From: CAYLJJ01 sp964384025
GTDB lineage: Bacteria > Myxococcota_A > Bradymonadia > UBA7976 > UBA1532
Reading direction: 5' to 3'
Length of the DNA: 17,106 nt
Assembly: GCA_964384025.1 (NCBI GenBank)
Contig: CAYLJJ010000115.1
Span: 1 to 17,106 of the forward strand
Shown here: one piece after another, positions 1 to 6,932 of the stretch
Layout of the letters: every line of letters starts with the position of its first letter
How positions within the stretch are numbered: position 1 is the first letter of the stretch
The notes under the pieces: generated by a model
Told to the model about the DNA's origin: nothing
What the model saw: only the letters and a program-made list of their open reading frames with translations
Databases searched by the model: none
Made by a program: the position numbers and the translations under genes

Positions 1-122
1 TCTTGCCGCCTGAACTATTTAAGCGAGGTGTCCACTTTTTCGTAGCAAGTCCACAACATCTTCGAATGTCGATCTTTTAACTCCTCGCCATGCGTTGGCC
101 TTCCTAGAGGAAACCAAACCAA

Positions 123-318
123 TCTCTTCGTTCCGCGATCGTTTGTGTGTTGGATGAAGAAGAGGATAAGGAAGCGGTTGAGCAACTCGTTGATGTTCGC
201 GCGATGACGATGGGTCATAAACGGCCAGCGCCACAGCCTGCGGCTGCGCCACTTGCTCCGAGGGCTTTGCCTTCTCCGCTACCCTCCAAAGCCTCACTTT
301 ATCGCCGTCTTACTTGGG
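123..318 (+). pseudogene. IS91-family transposase, 3' remnant (copy 1)
   Basis: The frame reads SLRSAIV, then LDEEEDKEAVEQLVD, a Pro/Ala-rich linker and RRLTWA. It matches the second remnant at 14461-14670 closely, roughly 9 bases in 10 by eye, and that copy carries recognisable IS91-type (Y2 rolling-circle) C-terminal sequence just upstream. The match starts near 123 and stops near 318, just after the RRLTWA motif, which in this family normally precedes a C-terminal extension. Catalytic HUH and tyrosine motifs are absent, so it cannot be active. An open frame from 147 continues past the break to 533, but that tail reads as the wrong frame of another remnant. Assignment to IS91 rests mainly on copy 2. 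Confidence 0.65.
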
Positions 319-319
319 C

Positions 320-487
320 CAGCAAAGTGGTGACCGCTGGCCAGAGCGGCGAGAAATTTTGCTCGACGCGGGGAGGGGGGAGGTCTATCTTTGGGGCGCC
401 AACGGTGGAGAAATTCTGGAACATCAAGCATACATGCATACTTTCTGGGGAGCGCTTGAAATTCCTATCTTCACAGGCGTCCGTTGA
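320..487 (+). pseudogene. Decayed ORF fragment, unrecognised family (copy 1)
   Basis: This frame is fused directly to the IS91 remnant and ends at TGA 485-487. It contains LLDAGRGEVYLWG followed by EILEHQAYMHTFWG and LEIPIFTG. Two parts recur elsewhere in the window: the GEVYL part at 3238-3267 and the EILEHQAYMHTFW part at 6161-6220. Differences between copies are mostly synonymous in this frame (GAA/GAG, CTG/TTG, GCA/GCG, GGA/GGG), which supports it as the true coding frame. It has no start codon of its own. I do not recognise the family; a mobile-element protein is possible because all copies sit next to transposase debris. Confidence 0.5.
410..469 (+). repeat. 60-bp dispersed repeat, copy 1
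   Basis: This segment is near-identical to 6161-6220. The six or so differences fall mostly at silent positions of the frame EILEHQAYMHTFWG. It is part of a decayed coding sequence rather than a structural repeat. Confidence 0.8.
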
Positions 488-550
488 GGCTCTCCTTCAG
501 CTTCTTGGGGTTGGCTCCTCTCAAAATATCTAAACAAGCGGGGCTTCGAA

Positions 551-1177
551 ATGAGAGTAATAGTAATATTATTAGCAACATCATTAACAGTATTTGTTAT
601 AAAATTCTATTCTCCTAAAAAGGAAAGTAAATCTATAGATGACTATAAAAAAGGATATTTCATGTTAGAACCAATATCTGAATGTGTAGCAGATTGGAAA
701 ATAACCAACTCAGAAAACGGTCTAAAAACAACTGAGCGTGTTTTTTTAGTTGGAAATAACCCTGAAAAAACTTTGAAGTGGTTTTTATATGGCGCACCTT
801 GTGGAAATGATTTTTTTGTAAAAGGCCACTTCGTAGAAAAAGTAGAAACTATAGAAGAGGCAGAAACTGCGTTTTTACTAAGCCTAAAAGAGTTCGGAAT
901 CAAAATTTTTTGGGTAAAAGAATGGGAAATAGTTGGACCTATTAAAAGAAATTTAGCTTTAGAATTCTTGCTCCCTACAAACTGGTTGATAGAATCTGAT
1001 TACAAAAAACAAGCATATGATCCACTTATGCCTGGGATATATAAGGGTCAATATCTAGAGATTGAGTTCTTCTCAAATTATACCTCGTCATCGACAGAAG
1101 CAAAATCCATCAAATTGAATCCTATACAGACTGGTTCTAACTCTTGTCGGTCATGTTTTAAGATAGGCATGGGATAA
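551..1177 (+). CDS. Hypothetical membrane-anchored or secreted protein
   Basis: The protein has 208 residues and I do not recognise the family. Residues 1-19 form a hydrophobic segment after a single Arg, which suggests a membrane anchor or uncleaved signal, with the rest outside the cytoplasm. The remainder is rich in Lys, Glu and aromatic residues, as in a globular beta-rich domain. Cysteines lie at ECV, APCG and the C-terminal CRSC. The ATG is preceded by a weak GCGGGG stretch. The gene is strongly AT-rich, unlike the GC-rich remnant just upstream, and is intact, so it looks like a recently acquired passenger. A perfect palindrome begins 10 bp after its stop. The third AT-rich gene (14792-15847) has the same setting. 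Confidence 0.7.
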   Translation: MRVIVILLATSLTVFVIKFYSPKKESKSIDDYKKGYFMLEPISECVADWKITNSENGLKTTERVFLVGNNPEKTLKWFLYGAPCGNDFFVKGHFVEKVETIEEAETAFLLSLKEFGIKIFWVKEWEIVGPIKRNLALEFLLPTNWLIESDYKKQAYDPLMPGIYKGQYLEIEFFSNYTSSSTEAKSIKLNPIQTGSNSCRSCFKIGMG

Positions 1178-1186
1178 ATACCACCT

Positions 1187-1202
1187 ATGTTCTATAGAAC
1201 AT
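1187..1202. repeat. Perfect 16-bp palindrome in a 46-bp repeat (copy 1)
   Basis: The sequence ATGTTCTATAGAACAT is a perfect palindrome starting 10 bp after the stop of the upstream gene. It is followed by ATCATGAAC, then AGATGAAAGAGCG and TTCAAGGC, which also occur at 15944-15993. The second copy differs inside the palindrome at one position on each arm, and the pairing is kept. It may be a mobile-element end or a protein-binding site; function not shown. Confidence 0.8.
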
Positions 1203-1529
1203 CATGAACGAGATGAAAGAGCGAGCTTTCAAGGCTACGTCCAAAAACTTCGATTTACAGGATGAATTCGAACTCAGAACGCACGATGAACAAAGGTTAG
1301 ATATACTAAGCTCTTGATGGCCTGAGGTTTAATCTCTTGCATTGATTTGACTTCATGCATTCTTTTCCAAGGAATAGAACAGTCTAATTATCGCTTACCT
1401 TCGTTTGGTGGCTCGTCAAAATTCAGGCAAATTTTGTGTTCAGAGCAAAATTGCATATGCCTGCGCGCAAGTGATTAAACCTCAGCTTGATGGCAATCAT
1501 CTGCGTAAATTGATGATGGATAGCATACA
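1203..1529. other. Intergenic, AT-rich, no gene seen
   Basis: Apart from the tail of the 46-bp repeat (to about 1236) I see no convincing gene here. A plus-strand frame opens at 1405 but overlaps the more protein-like minus-strand frame at 1530-1754 and has no good ribosome binding site. Confidence 0.4.
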
Positions 1530-1754
1530 TCACCATCTGATCATAAAATTCCTCAAATCTTCTAAGAAAGCATCTCTGTCGGCGCCTGTTTGCTCTTTGG
1601 TTTTTGAGGATTGTTTGTTTTTCTGTACACCAATTTCAACAGAATTTGTGTGCGAACTATCAGATTCAATATTAGGGGGAGTGACCTCGAGGTTTTGGTT
1701 TTGAGGCTTGTTAGATTGCAACTTTACTGAGACCTGCCCCTTGGTGTACCCCAT
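1530..1754 (-). CDS. Possible small hydrophilic protein
   Basis: The 74-residue frame is rich in Gln, Asn, Ser and Thr, with a charged end reading DRDAFLEDLRNFMIRW. This is less random than the overlapping plus-strand frame, but there is no clear ribosome binding site before ATG 1754. It could be the C-terminal linker and tail of a decayed larger protein. A different plus-strand frame just beyond it (about 1759-1958, ending CLLIPDREVHYPTMDDW and onward) also looks protein-like but lacks a start codon. No function can be given. Confidence 0.25.
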   Translation of the reverse strand: MGYTKGQVSVKLQSNKPQNQNLEVTPPNIESDSSHTNSVEIGVQKNKQSSKTKEQTGADRDAFLEDLRNFMIRW

Positions 1755-1758
1755 AGTT

Positions 1759-1958
1759 TTGGTTTTCCATTAGCGAAATTTTTTCTTTGTTATACTTCGA
1801 ATTTGATGCGCAGTCAAGATCTGTTTTTCGTTTTGACAATTGCGCCTGCGGATGCTTATTAATACCAGATCGTGAAGTGCATTATCCGACGATGGATGAT
1901 TGGCTAAGCCAGATCGGGCTGCCAGAGCCGTCGAACGATCAATGTAATATGCGTTTGT
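1759..1958 (+). pseudogene. Possible C-terminal remnant of a lost gene
   Basis: A plus-strand frame without an ATG runs from after a TAG near 1756 to TAA near 1957. Its last half reads CLLIPDREVHYPTMDDW, then LSQIGLPEPSNDQ, with normal-looking amino-acid use. The opposite strand is also open over 1770-1967, so the call is weak. It may be the tail of a gene displaced by the acetyltransferase-like gene that follows 30 bp later. Confidence 0.25.
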
Positions 1959-1987
1959 AAAACCCATGGTAAGAGGAGGACTTCGAA

Positions 1988-2728
1988 ATGAATCAAACGT
2001 CTGATAAAAAGAATCAAACGCCTGATAAAAAGCAGCGCAGGAAATATAAGCAAAGGCGCTTTGGGAACGTCCCGGGAGACATACTGGGAAATCTCACACA
2101 ACTGAATGAAATCAAATTTCCTGATATAACCAAGATGTTTTCGCCGAAAGGAAATAGACTTATTTACTTTAAAATTAACAACATACAGGACGCCGCCGAA
2201 AAGATTTCTGAAATATATAGAAATGCCATTGATGAGATGGCTGGAATTCACTATGGGTGGCATCATGATCCAAATGAGATCGTAAAGCGAGTGAGTGAAG
2301 GAAACTGGGCTTTCTATGGTGTAAAAGACCAGCATGAAAATTTGATATCGGTCACATCGATGTATGCATCAATGGAAATGCACTATATTCAATGGGTTTG
2401 GGGATGTGTTGATCCAAACTTTAGGGGAATGGGGGTTTGGGAATACAATGGTGTCTATTTAGATGAGATTTGCGAGAAAAGTGGGGCTACGTATGGTAGA
2501 GTGTGGTGTGCAACGACTCACGATCTGAGCCAAAAATGCGTTGAATCAGCAGGGTACTCGCCACATTCTATCGACTTGGAGATTTTGGGCGGTTCTGACG
2601 GCAAATTTTATTTCCAAAACGTCGTTTTTTACAAAAAAGTCTACAGAGAAGACCATATTTTGTCATGTGATAATATGGTTCTTACGCCAAGAGTAGAAAA
2701 GCTGAGAAAGTCAATTTCCTGTAATTGA
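1988..2728 (+). CDS. GNAT-like N-acetyltransferase
   Basis: The 246-residue protein has a basic N-terminal tail (residues 1-25) built on a tandem repeat NQTSDKK/NQTPDKK, then an acyl-CoA-binding type GNAT core from about residue 58. The core shows WGCVDPNFRGMGV at 138-150, matching the beta4-alpha3 acetyl-CoA loop (R/Q-x-x-G-x-G/A), and CVESAGYSPH at 184-193, the usual late GNAT helix-turn. The substrate is unknown. The start at 1988 is backed by a strong GAGGAGG 8 bp upstream. The gene is AT-rich and stands alone. A 9-bp hairpin overlaps its stop codon. It could transfer an acyl group to a small molecule or peptide. Fold confidence is moderate, substrate unknown. Confidence 0.7.
   Translation: MNQTSDKKNQTPDKKQRRKYKQRRFGNVPGDILGNLTQLNEIKFPDITKMFSPKGNRLIYFKINNIQDAAEKISEIYRNAIDEMAGIHYGWHHDPNEIVKRVSEGNWAFYGVKDQHENLISVTSMYASMEMHYIQWVWGCVDPNFRGMGVWEYNGVYLDEICEKSGATYGRVWCATTHDLSQKCVESAGYSPHSIDLEILGGSDGKFYFQNVVFYKKVYREDHILSCDNMVLTPRVEKLRKSISCN
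1989..2030 (+). repeat. 21-bp tandem repeat inside coding sequence
   Basis: Two units of aatcaaacg-t/c-ctgataaaaag follow each other right after the ATG, encoding NQTSDKK and NQTPDKK. One base differs. This extends the basic tail by seven residues without breaking the frame. Confidence 0.85.
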
Positions 2729-2731
2729 CTT
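2708..2731 (+). terminator. Hairpin over the stop codon of the GNAT-like gene
   Basis: A perfect 9-bp stem AAGTCAATT / AATTGACTT with a 6-base loop includes the TGA stop (2726-2728). No T-tract follows directly, so intrinsic termination is unproven; a role in protecting the 3' end or weak termination is possible. Confidence 0.4.
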
Positions 2732-2813
2732 CTTCGATTGGTTGTAACTGTTCAATTTCAATCTTTTTTGGCATAGAAAAGCTTTAGACACGCTCTCTCC
2801 AGTTTTTCTCTCT

Positions 2814-3279
2814 TTACCACCGAACCTCTCTGTTTGTTCTTCGCTTCAAAAGAGCATTTTGGAGGCCTATCTGGCTGACGGTGGCCTTCTTCTATAAAGC
2901 CCTGTTATTTGGGATGAAGCGGAGCGCCTGCGTCCTGCATCCGAGGGAATCGCGCAGAACGCCTCTTCAGAGAAAACCGGAGAGATATAGAGAGTTTTTA
3001 GAGATGGCGAGAGAGTAAAACAGCGCGACGGGACTTGGTGGCGTCCGACAGAGGAAGAGTGTGTAGCAATCCAAGGGGCTGGCCCGAGCAAACGCCGCTC
3101 TATCAGATGATGAGGAGATCATTCGGGCCTCCGCCTCCCCACCACACTGTTGCACATTCATCCGTCAAAGCCACCTCTCCAACTCGACAGAGTTTGCTGA
3201 ATTCAAAGCACTGGCTGACCAAGGAATTCCGCTTGAGGCGGGATGGGGGGAGGTCTATCTTCAAGGCGTTAAGAACTAG
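2814..3279 (+). pseudogene. Decayed ORF of the same unrecognised family (copy 2)
   Basis: One frame reads SILEAYLADGGLLL, stop, SPVIWDEAERLRPASEGIAQ, stop, then RVFRDGERVKQRDGTWWRP and ends at tandem TGA near 3106. A second frame takes over (open 3067-3276): LSDDEEIIRASASP, then EFAEFKALADQGIPLEAGW and GEVYLQG, ending TAG 3277-3279. At least two stops and one frameshift are needed to join them. The last part matches LLDAGRGEVYLWG of the fragment at 320-487, sharing 17 identical bases (375-391 and 3245-3261). I do not recognise the protein. The left boundary is approximate. Confidence 0.45.
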
Positions 3280-3392
3280 GAGTAGACCAGGGTAGTGCTG
3301 CGATTACAGCCATTTAAGGGAGGGCTTTCTGGGTCTTTTGTACCCACTCCCCAGCCGGGCATACTCTGCCCCTGAAGCTACAGGAGGCCATC

Positions 3393-4166
3393 GTGAAGTC
3401 CACCAAGAAGACTGCGCTCAACAACCGCGAGTTGTGGAACCTGAAGGCCGAGGATTGGCATACCCAGGTAGGCGAGCAGGGCGACCGGAACCGCGTCTTC
3501 AACAGCGATCCGGTGCTCTGGCGCCTGTTGGGCGAGGTAGACGGGCTTGACGTGCTCGATGCTGGCTGTGGCACAGGCTATCTGTCGCGGGCACTGACCC
3601 GTCGTGGTGCGCAGGTGGTGGGCGTCGATTTGGCGTCGGAGATGATCGAGGTGGCGCGCCGTGAGGCCACAGGGCAGGGGCTGGTGGTGGAGCACCGCGC
3701 CGACTCCTGCACCACGCTTCATACGATCCCAGACGCCAGCATCGACAAGCTGGTGTCGAACTACGTGCTGATGGACCTACCGGCACTGGACGACGCGCTG
3801 GCCGCCTTCTATCGCGTCCTTCGCCCCGGCGGCTCGGCGGTGCTGGTCTTCAGCCACCCCTGCTTCCCACAGTCTGATGAGACTGAGCTCCAGCCCGACG
3901 GATCTGTCACCTACCGTTGGACCTTCAGCTACTTCGAGGCGTGGGAGTTGGAGGAGCCGCCTTGGCGGCACTTCACCTCGCCCTTCGTCTTCTATCATCG
4001 CTCGCTGACGGAGTACTGGCGGGTCTTCACCCGGATGGGCTTCGCTGTCACCCATCTGGAGGAGCCGGTGGTGTCCGATCCACCGCCGCTGGGCTACGAT
4101 CCAGCGCTTCTGCCGAAGTCGCGGATGCGGCCGAATTCCATTGCGTTTCGACTGAAGAAGGGCTGA
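3393..4166 (+). CDS. Class I SAM-dependent methyltransferase
   Basis: The 257-residue protein transfers a methyl group from S-adenosylmethionine to an unknown acceptor in the cytoplasm. The Rossmann-type fold is clear: motif I VLDAGCGTG at 54-62, the acidic residue ending beta2 in VGVDL (Asp79), a motif II/III region NYVLMDLP near 123-130, and RVLRPGG at 141-147. The length and C-terminal half (aromatic-rich, WRHFTSPF) fit the UbiE/small-molecule methyltransferase group. The start is GTG at 3393, chosen for the AGGAGG at 3382-3387, five bases upstream; no ATG sits as well. It is GC-rich and stands alone. A strong inverted repeat follows 18 bp after the stop. Confidence 0.88.
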   Translation: MKSTKKTALNNRELWNLKAEDWHTQVGEQGDRNRVFNSDPVLWRLLGEVDGLDVLDAGCGTGYLSRALTRRGAQVVGVDLASEMIEVARREATGQGLVVEHRADSCTTLHTIPDASIDKLVSNYVLMDLPALDDALAAFYRVLRPGGSAVLVFSHPCFPQSDETELQPDGSVTYRWTFSYFEAWELEEPPWRHFTSPFVFYHRSLTEYWRVFTRMGFAVTHLEEPVVSDPPPLGYDPALLPKSRMRPNSIAFRLKKG

Positions 4167-4184
4167 GGAGGGCAAGGGAAGCGG

Positions 4185-4219
4185 GCTTCATCAGGCGTCT
4201 CAACAACTCCTGATGAAGC
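4185..4219 (+). terminator. Perfect 11-bp inverted repeat after the methyltransferase gene
   Basis: GCTTCATCAGG (4185-4195) pairs perfectly with CCTGATGAAGC (4209-4219) across a 13-base loop. It lies 18 bp after the stop at 4166, as a terminator would, but no T-tract follows. It could instead mark the edge of an inserted segment. Confidence 0.45.
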
Positions 4220-4316
4220 ATGGCCTCAACATCAAGATCAATGCGGTGAGCGAAACGCCGTCAGTATCCCGTCTTAGGTGTCAATTGGCCTGTGAACTTG
4301 ACCTGCCGACTGGCCC

Positions 4317-4547
4317 TCACTCAGCATGCATGTTCCACTCGCTCCGGTTTCGATAATCTTTGGCAATATCAACCGCTTGAACTAGAACCTCTAAGTATTG
4401 CGCAACCAAACAATCAATTGCGTGGCTTATCTTGTCGGGCTTGGCGGCCATCTACGGCTTCGCTTCGATGGGGCAAGAGGCTGGGCCGACCAGGGCTTCT
4501 GGAGTGAGTGGCTTCGGATCGACCAGGAATGAGTCAAAGTCTGTCAT
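4317..4547 (-). pseudogene. Small minus-strand ORF interrupted by one stop
   Basis: From ATG 4547 the frame reads MTDFDSFLVDPKPLTPEALV and on to IEAKP, a TAG, then directly MAAKPDKISHAIDCL, VAQYLEVLVQAVDIAKDYR and the end at 4317. Both halves have normal protein composition; the second half is a regular amphipathic helix pattern. Either it is one 76-codon gene with a nonsense mutation, or the second ATG (right after the TAG) starts a separate 44-residue protein. No convincing ribosome binding site is seen. The family is not recognised. It runs against both flanking enzyme genes. Confidence 0.35.
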
Positions 4548-4745
4548 GACATCAACTGATCTTCGCCAGGGAGGTTTCTGGTGAGACGCTTCTAGAGTAG
4601 AGGCTGGACTCGAAGTCGATGCACGCCATTGCCAACTCAGGTCTCTGGAGGGCGAACCGTTGACCGGTGGTCGCTTATTATGTGACTGGTGGTTGCTTTA
4701 TGCCCACCCGACGGGGCCACGACTTTGAGAAAGGCAGTGAGAGAG

Positions 4746-5678
4746 ATGACCAAAAAACGCTGGAACACTTCGGACATCGAGGATCAAACCGGGCGCGTAG
4801 CGATCGTTACCGGGGCCAACAGCGGCATCGGCTTCGAGACAGCCAAAGTTCTGGCGAGCAAGGGTGCGCAGGTCATCGTGGCTAGCCGCAGCAAGCAACG
4901 CGGCGACAAAGCGATGGCGGCCATCGCGAAGGCGGCGCCCGATGCCAGTGTTGAGCTCATGCTGCTTGACCTTGCGGACCTCGGCTCGGTTCGTAATTTC
5001 GTGGTCGCGTTCACGGCACGCTTCGAGCGGCTCGATCTGCTGATCAACAACGCCGGTGTGATGATGCCGAAAGAGCGCGAGGAGACTGCGGATGGTTTCG
5101 AGCTGCAATTTGGCACCAACCACCTGGGGCACTTCGCGCTGACCGTCGCGCTGCTTCCTCTCATCGTAGCTACACAGGGATCGCGCGTGGTCAATTTGGC
5201 CAGCTCCGCCCAGAACTTCGGCGACCTCGACCTCGATGATCTGCAGTGGACCGACCGGCCTTTCAAGCGCATGTCATCCTATGGTGCGAGCAAGATCGCC
5301 AATATGTTGTTCACCCTCGAGCTGCAACGACGCTTCGAGAGGGCGGGGGTCTCCACCATCGCTGCGGCATGCCACCCAGGCTGGACGAGCACGAATCTAC
5401 AAAAAACCAGTACGCTCCTTCGCTGGTTCAACCCGCTGATCGCGATGAAACCTTGGCAGGGCGCATTGCCCACGCTCTACGCAGCGATCTCGCCCGATGT
5501 CCAAGGCGCGGGATACTACGGCCCCGACGGGCTGGGCACGATCCGCGGGTATCCGGCGCCCAATAAGCCCGCCGCCGCGAGCACCGACCGCGAAGCTGCA
5601 AAGCGTTTGTGGGAGCTGTCCGAGCACCTCGTCGGCATCACTGCGCCTGCGCTCGGCGCCGGCGTCACTGCGGTGTGA
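4746..5678 (+). CDS. Short-chain dehydrogenase/reductase (retinol dehydrogenase/WW-oxidoreductase-like)
   Basis: The 310-residue classical SDR would oxidise or reduce a hydroxyl/carbonyl group with NAD(P). It shows the cofactor motif TGANSGIG at 22-29, NNAG at 101-104, the structural Asn in GTNHLGHF, catalytic Ser in NLASSAQ near 153-154, and YGASK at 179-183 (Tyr179, Lys183). Ser-Arg after beta2 (ASRSK) suggests NADP preference. The start is taken at ATG 4746: sequence from there aligns with the usual short N-terminus (MTKKRWNTSDI), and GAGAGAG precedes it. An upstream in-frame GTG at 4689 would add 19 atypical residues. A broken transposase begins about 18 bp after the stop, so the downstream context has been disturbed. 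Confidence 0.9.
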   Translation: MTKKRWNTSDIEDQTGRVAIVTGANSGIGFETAKVLASKGAQVIVASRSKQRGDKAMAAIAKAAPDASVELMLLDLADLGSVRNFVVAFTARFERLDLLINNAGVMMPKEREETADGFELQFGTNHLGHFALTVALLPLIVATQGSRVVNLASSAQNFGDLDLDDLQWTDRPFKRMSSYGASKIANMLFTLELQRRFERAGVSTIAAACHPGWTSTNLQKTSTLLRWFNPLIAMKPWQGALPTLYAAISPDVQGAGYYGPDGLGTIRGYPAPNKPAAASTDREAAKRLWELSEHLVGITAPALGAGVTAV

Positions 5679-5695
5679 AAGCTCGCTCGTCGGCG

Positions 5696-6160
5696 CAGAG
5701 TATGCTATGGGATTAAACCTATCCAATAGTCAAATATTAAAAGAACTAGATCTGAATAGAGATGATGTTTTCAAAATGACCACATTGCTGAGAGAGGGAA
5801 TGGTTTTTAAAAAGACATATAATGTTGAATGGTATCGTCGAATGCGATCAAGTTTACATTGTGGCCGGGCATAAAGGACAAAAGAAAGGAGTTCTTCGGG
5901 CTGGTCGAGAACGAAGGCGTCGAAGGCTAAAAAGGAAAGACAGGAAGAGGGACAGCAGCAAATGATAAGCCTCCAGTCTTCGGAATGATTTCCCGCAGTG
6001 GTCAATTAGCAATGGAATTGCTGCCAAACGTTAAAAAACAAACAATTAATCCTAATGTTTTTGATAATGTTAAGTAAGACAGCTTTATATGTACTGATGA
6101 ATACATAATCTATGGTTTTTTAGAAAACTGGGGTTTCTAACATGAAACAGTCAATCATGA
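5696..6160 (+). pseudogene. ISXO2/IS1595-family transposase, broken and truncated
   Basis: The frame begins EYAMGLNLSNSQI, then KELDLNRDDV and MTTLLREGMVFKK, typical of the N-terminal part of these DDE transposases. After a frameshift near 5822 it continues DQVYIVAGHKG, then GVLRAGRERRRRRLKRK; after another near 5960 it reads KPPVFGMISRSGQLAMELL, a stop (TAA), TDEYIIYGFLENWG, a stop, and HETVNHER. The first catalytic region and TDEY are present but the last one, with the conserved Glu, is cut away. The break at 6160 joins it exactly to the 60-bp repeat. At least two frameshifts and two stops make it inactive. It is AT-rich relative to the dehydrogenase gene next to it. Confidence 0.85.
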
Positions 6161-6220
6161 GAGATTTTGGAACATCAAGCGTACATGCATACTTTCTGGG
6201 GGTCGCTTGAAATTCCTATC
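6161..6220 (+). repeat. 60-bp dispersed repeat, copy 2
   Basis: This is the second copy of the segment at 410-469, reading EILEHQAYMHTFWGSLEIPI in the same frame. It is trapped between the broken ISXO2 transposase and the truncated RNase H-like gene on the other strand. Confidence 0.8.
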
Positions 6221-6309
6221 CCCCCTAGGTTGTAGTTGCGCGTCCATGTCAAGCAAGGCTCGCGAAAGTAGGCCAGCCCCAGCTTGAGCCCGAGATCCAC
6301 CGCGAGCAT
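6221..6309 (-). pseudogene. 5' fragment of an RNase H/RuvC-like gene
   Basis: From ATG 6309 the frame reads MLAVDLGLKLGLAYFREP and then TWTRNYNLG, before running into the 60-bp repeat. The VDLGLKLGLA pattern is the beta1-beta2 start of the RNase H-like/actin-like superfamilies, as in RuvC-type resolvases, with the first catalytic-position Asp present. GGAG lies a few bases before the ATG. Only about 29 codons survive. The assignment is from a short motif and could be wrong within the superfamily. Confidence 0.4.
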
Positions 6310-6398
6310 CCCTGCTCCGGCGGGCAGCGAATCTGGGGCTGAGTCGCCATCATGCCTCCTCTCAGCTCACCGCTGCTCAAAGCGTCACCCTCGTTGAT

Positions 6399-6818
6399 TC
6401 ACCAGTGGCCCAGGATCGGCCGCGCGCTGGGATACGCAACGCCGTGCTCCTTGAACAGCTTGAGCGCGCGCTTATAAGCCTTCACCACGCGCTTCGTAGA
6501 GAACCCCACGTACATGTTGGTGCAGCCGAGGACGTACACGACTTCCAATAAGGCGTTGAGCTCCTCCGAATCTTGAGCACCTGGGCCTCGCCCAACCCTC
6601 TCAAAGGTTGCGTCAAAGGCCACCTCCCAGGGGGGCAGCCAGCCCATCTCGTGATACTGCGGCATCGGCTGCAGGATCTAAATGAGGATCCGCTCGGGGG
6701 CGCGTGTGGGCTGTCTAGCGACCGCGATGGCGGTCGCCAGCGACGCCACGGTCGCGCAGATCCCATCGGCGGGGGGGTCGCTGTGAGCGTTGGCTTCGTT
6801 GGGAGGGGTCGTTGACAT
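6399..6818 (-). pseudogene. Hypothetical protein gene with an in-frame amber stop
   Basis: From ATG 6818 the frame reads MSTTPPNEANAHSDPPADG, an Ala/Val-rich helix, RILI, TAG (6680-6678), then continues LQPMPQYHEMGWLPPWEV and ends at 6399. The upper part has a good GGAGAT 10-13 bases before the ATG, so this is the likely original start; an internal ATG at 6665 would restart an 88-residue product. The protein would have about 138 residues. No family is recognised. It is the last gene of the minus-strand group that starts with the racemase. Confidence 0.5.
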
Positions 6819-6932
6819 AAGGCTTCACATCTCCGTTTATGGGCTCGCCCAAGGAGGTCGAACGATCGCTGAGGTTTCGTGGTGGGTGGTGAGGATGCGC
6901 TTCTTTGAGGATCGCCGACCATGGGGGTAGGC

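Noticed and set aside
1..122. Possible coding traces on both strands at the left edge
   Set aside because: Both strands look equally plausible and the fragment is too short to decide.
1405..1704. 99-residue plus-strand frame
   Set aside because: No ribosome binding site and less protein-like than the opposite frame.
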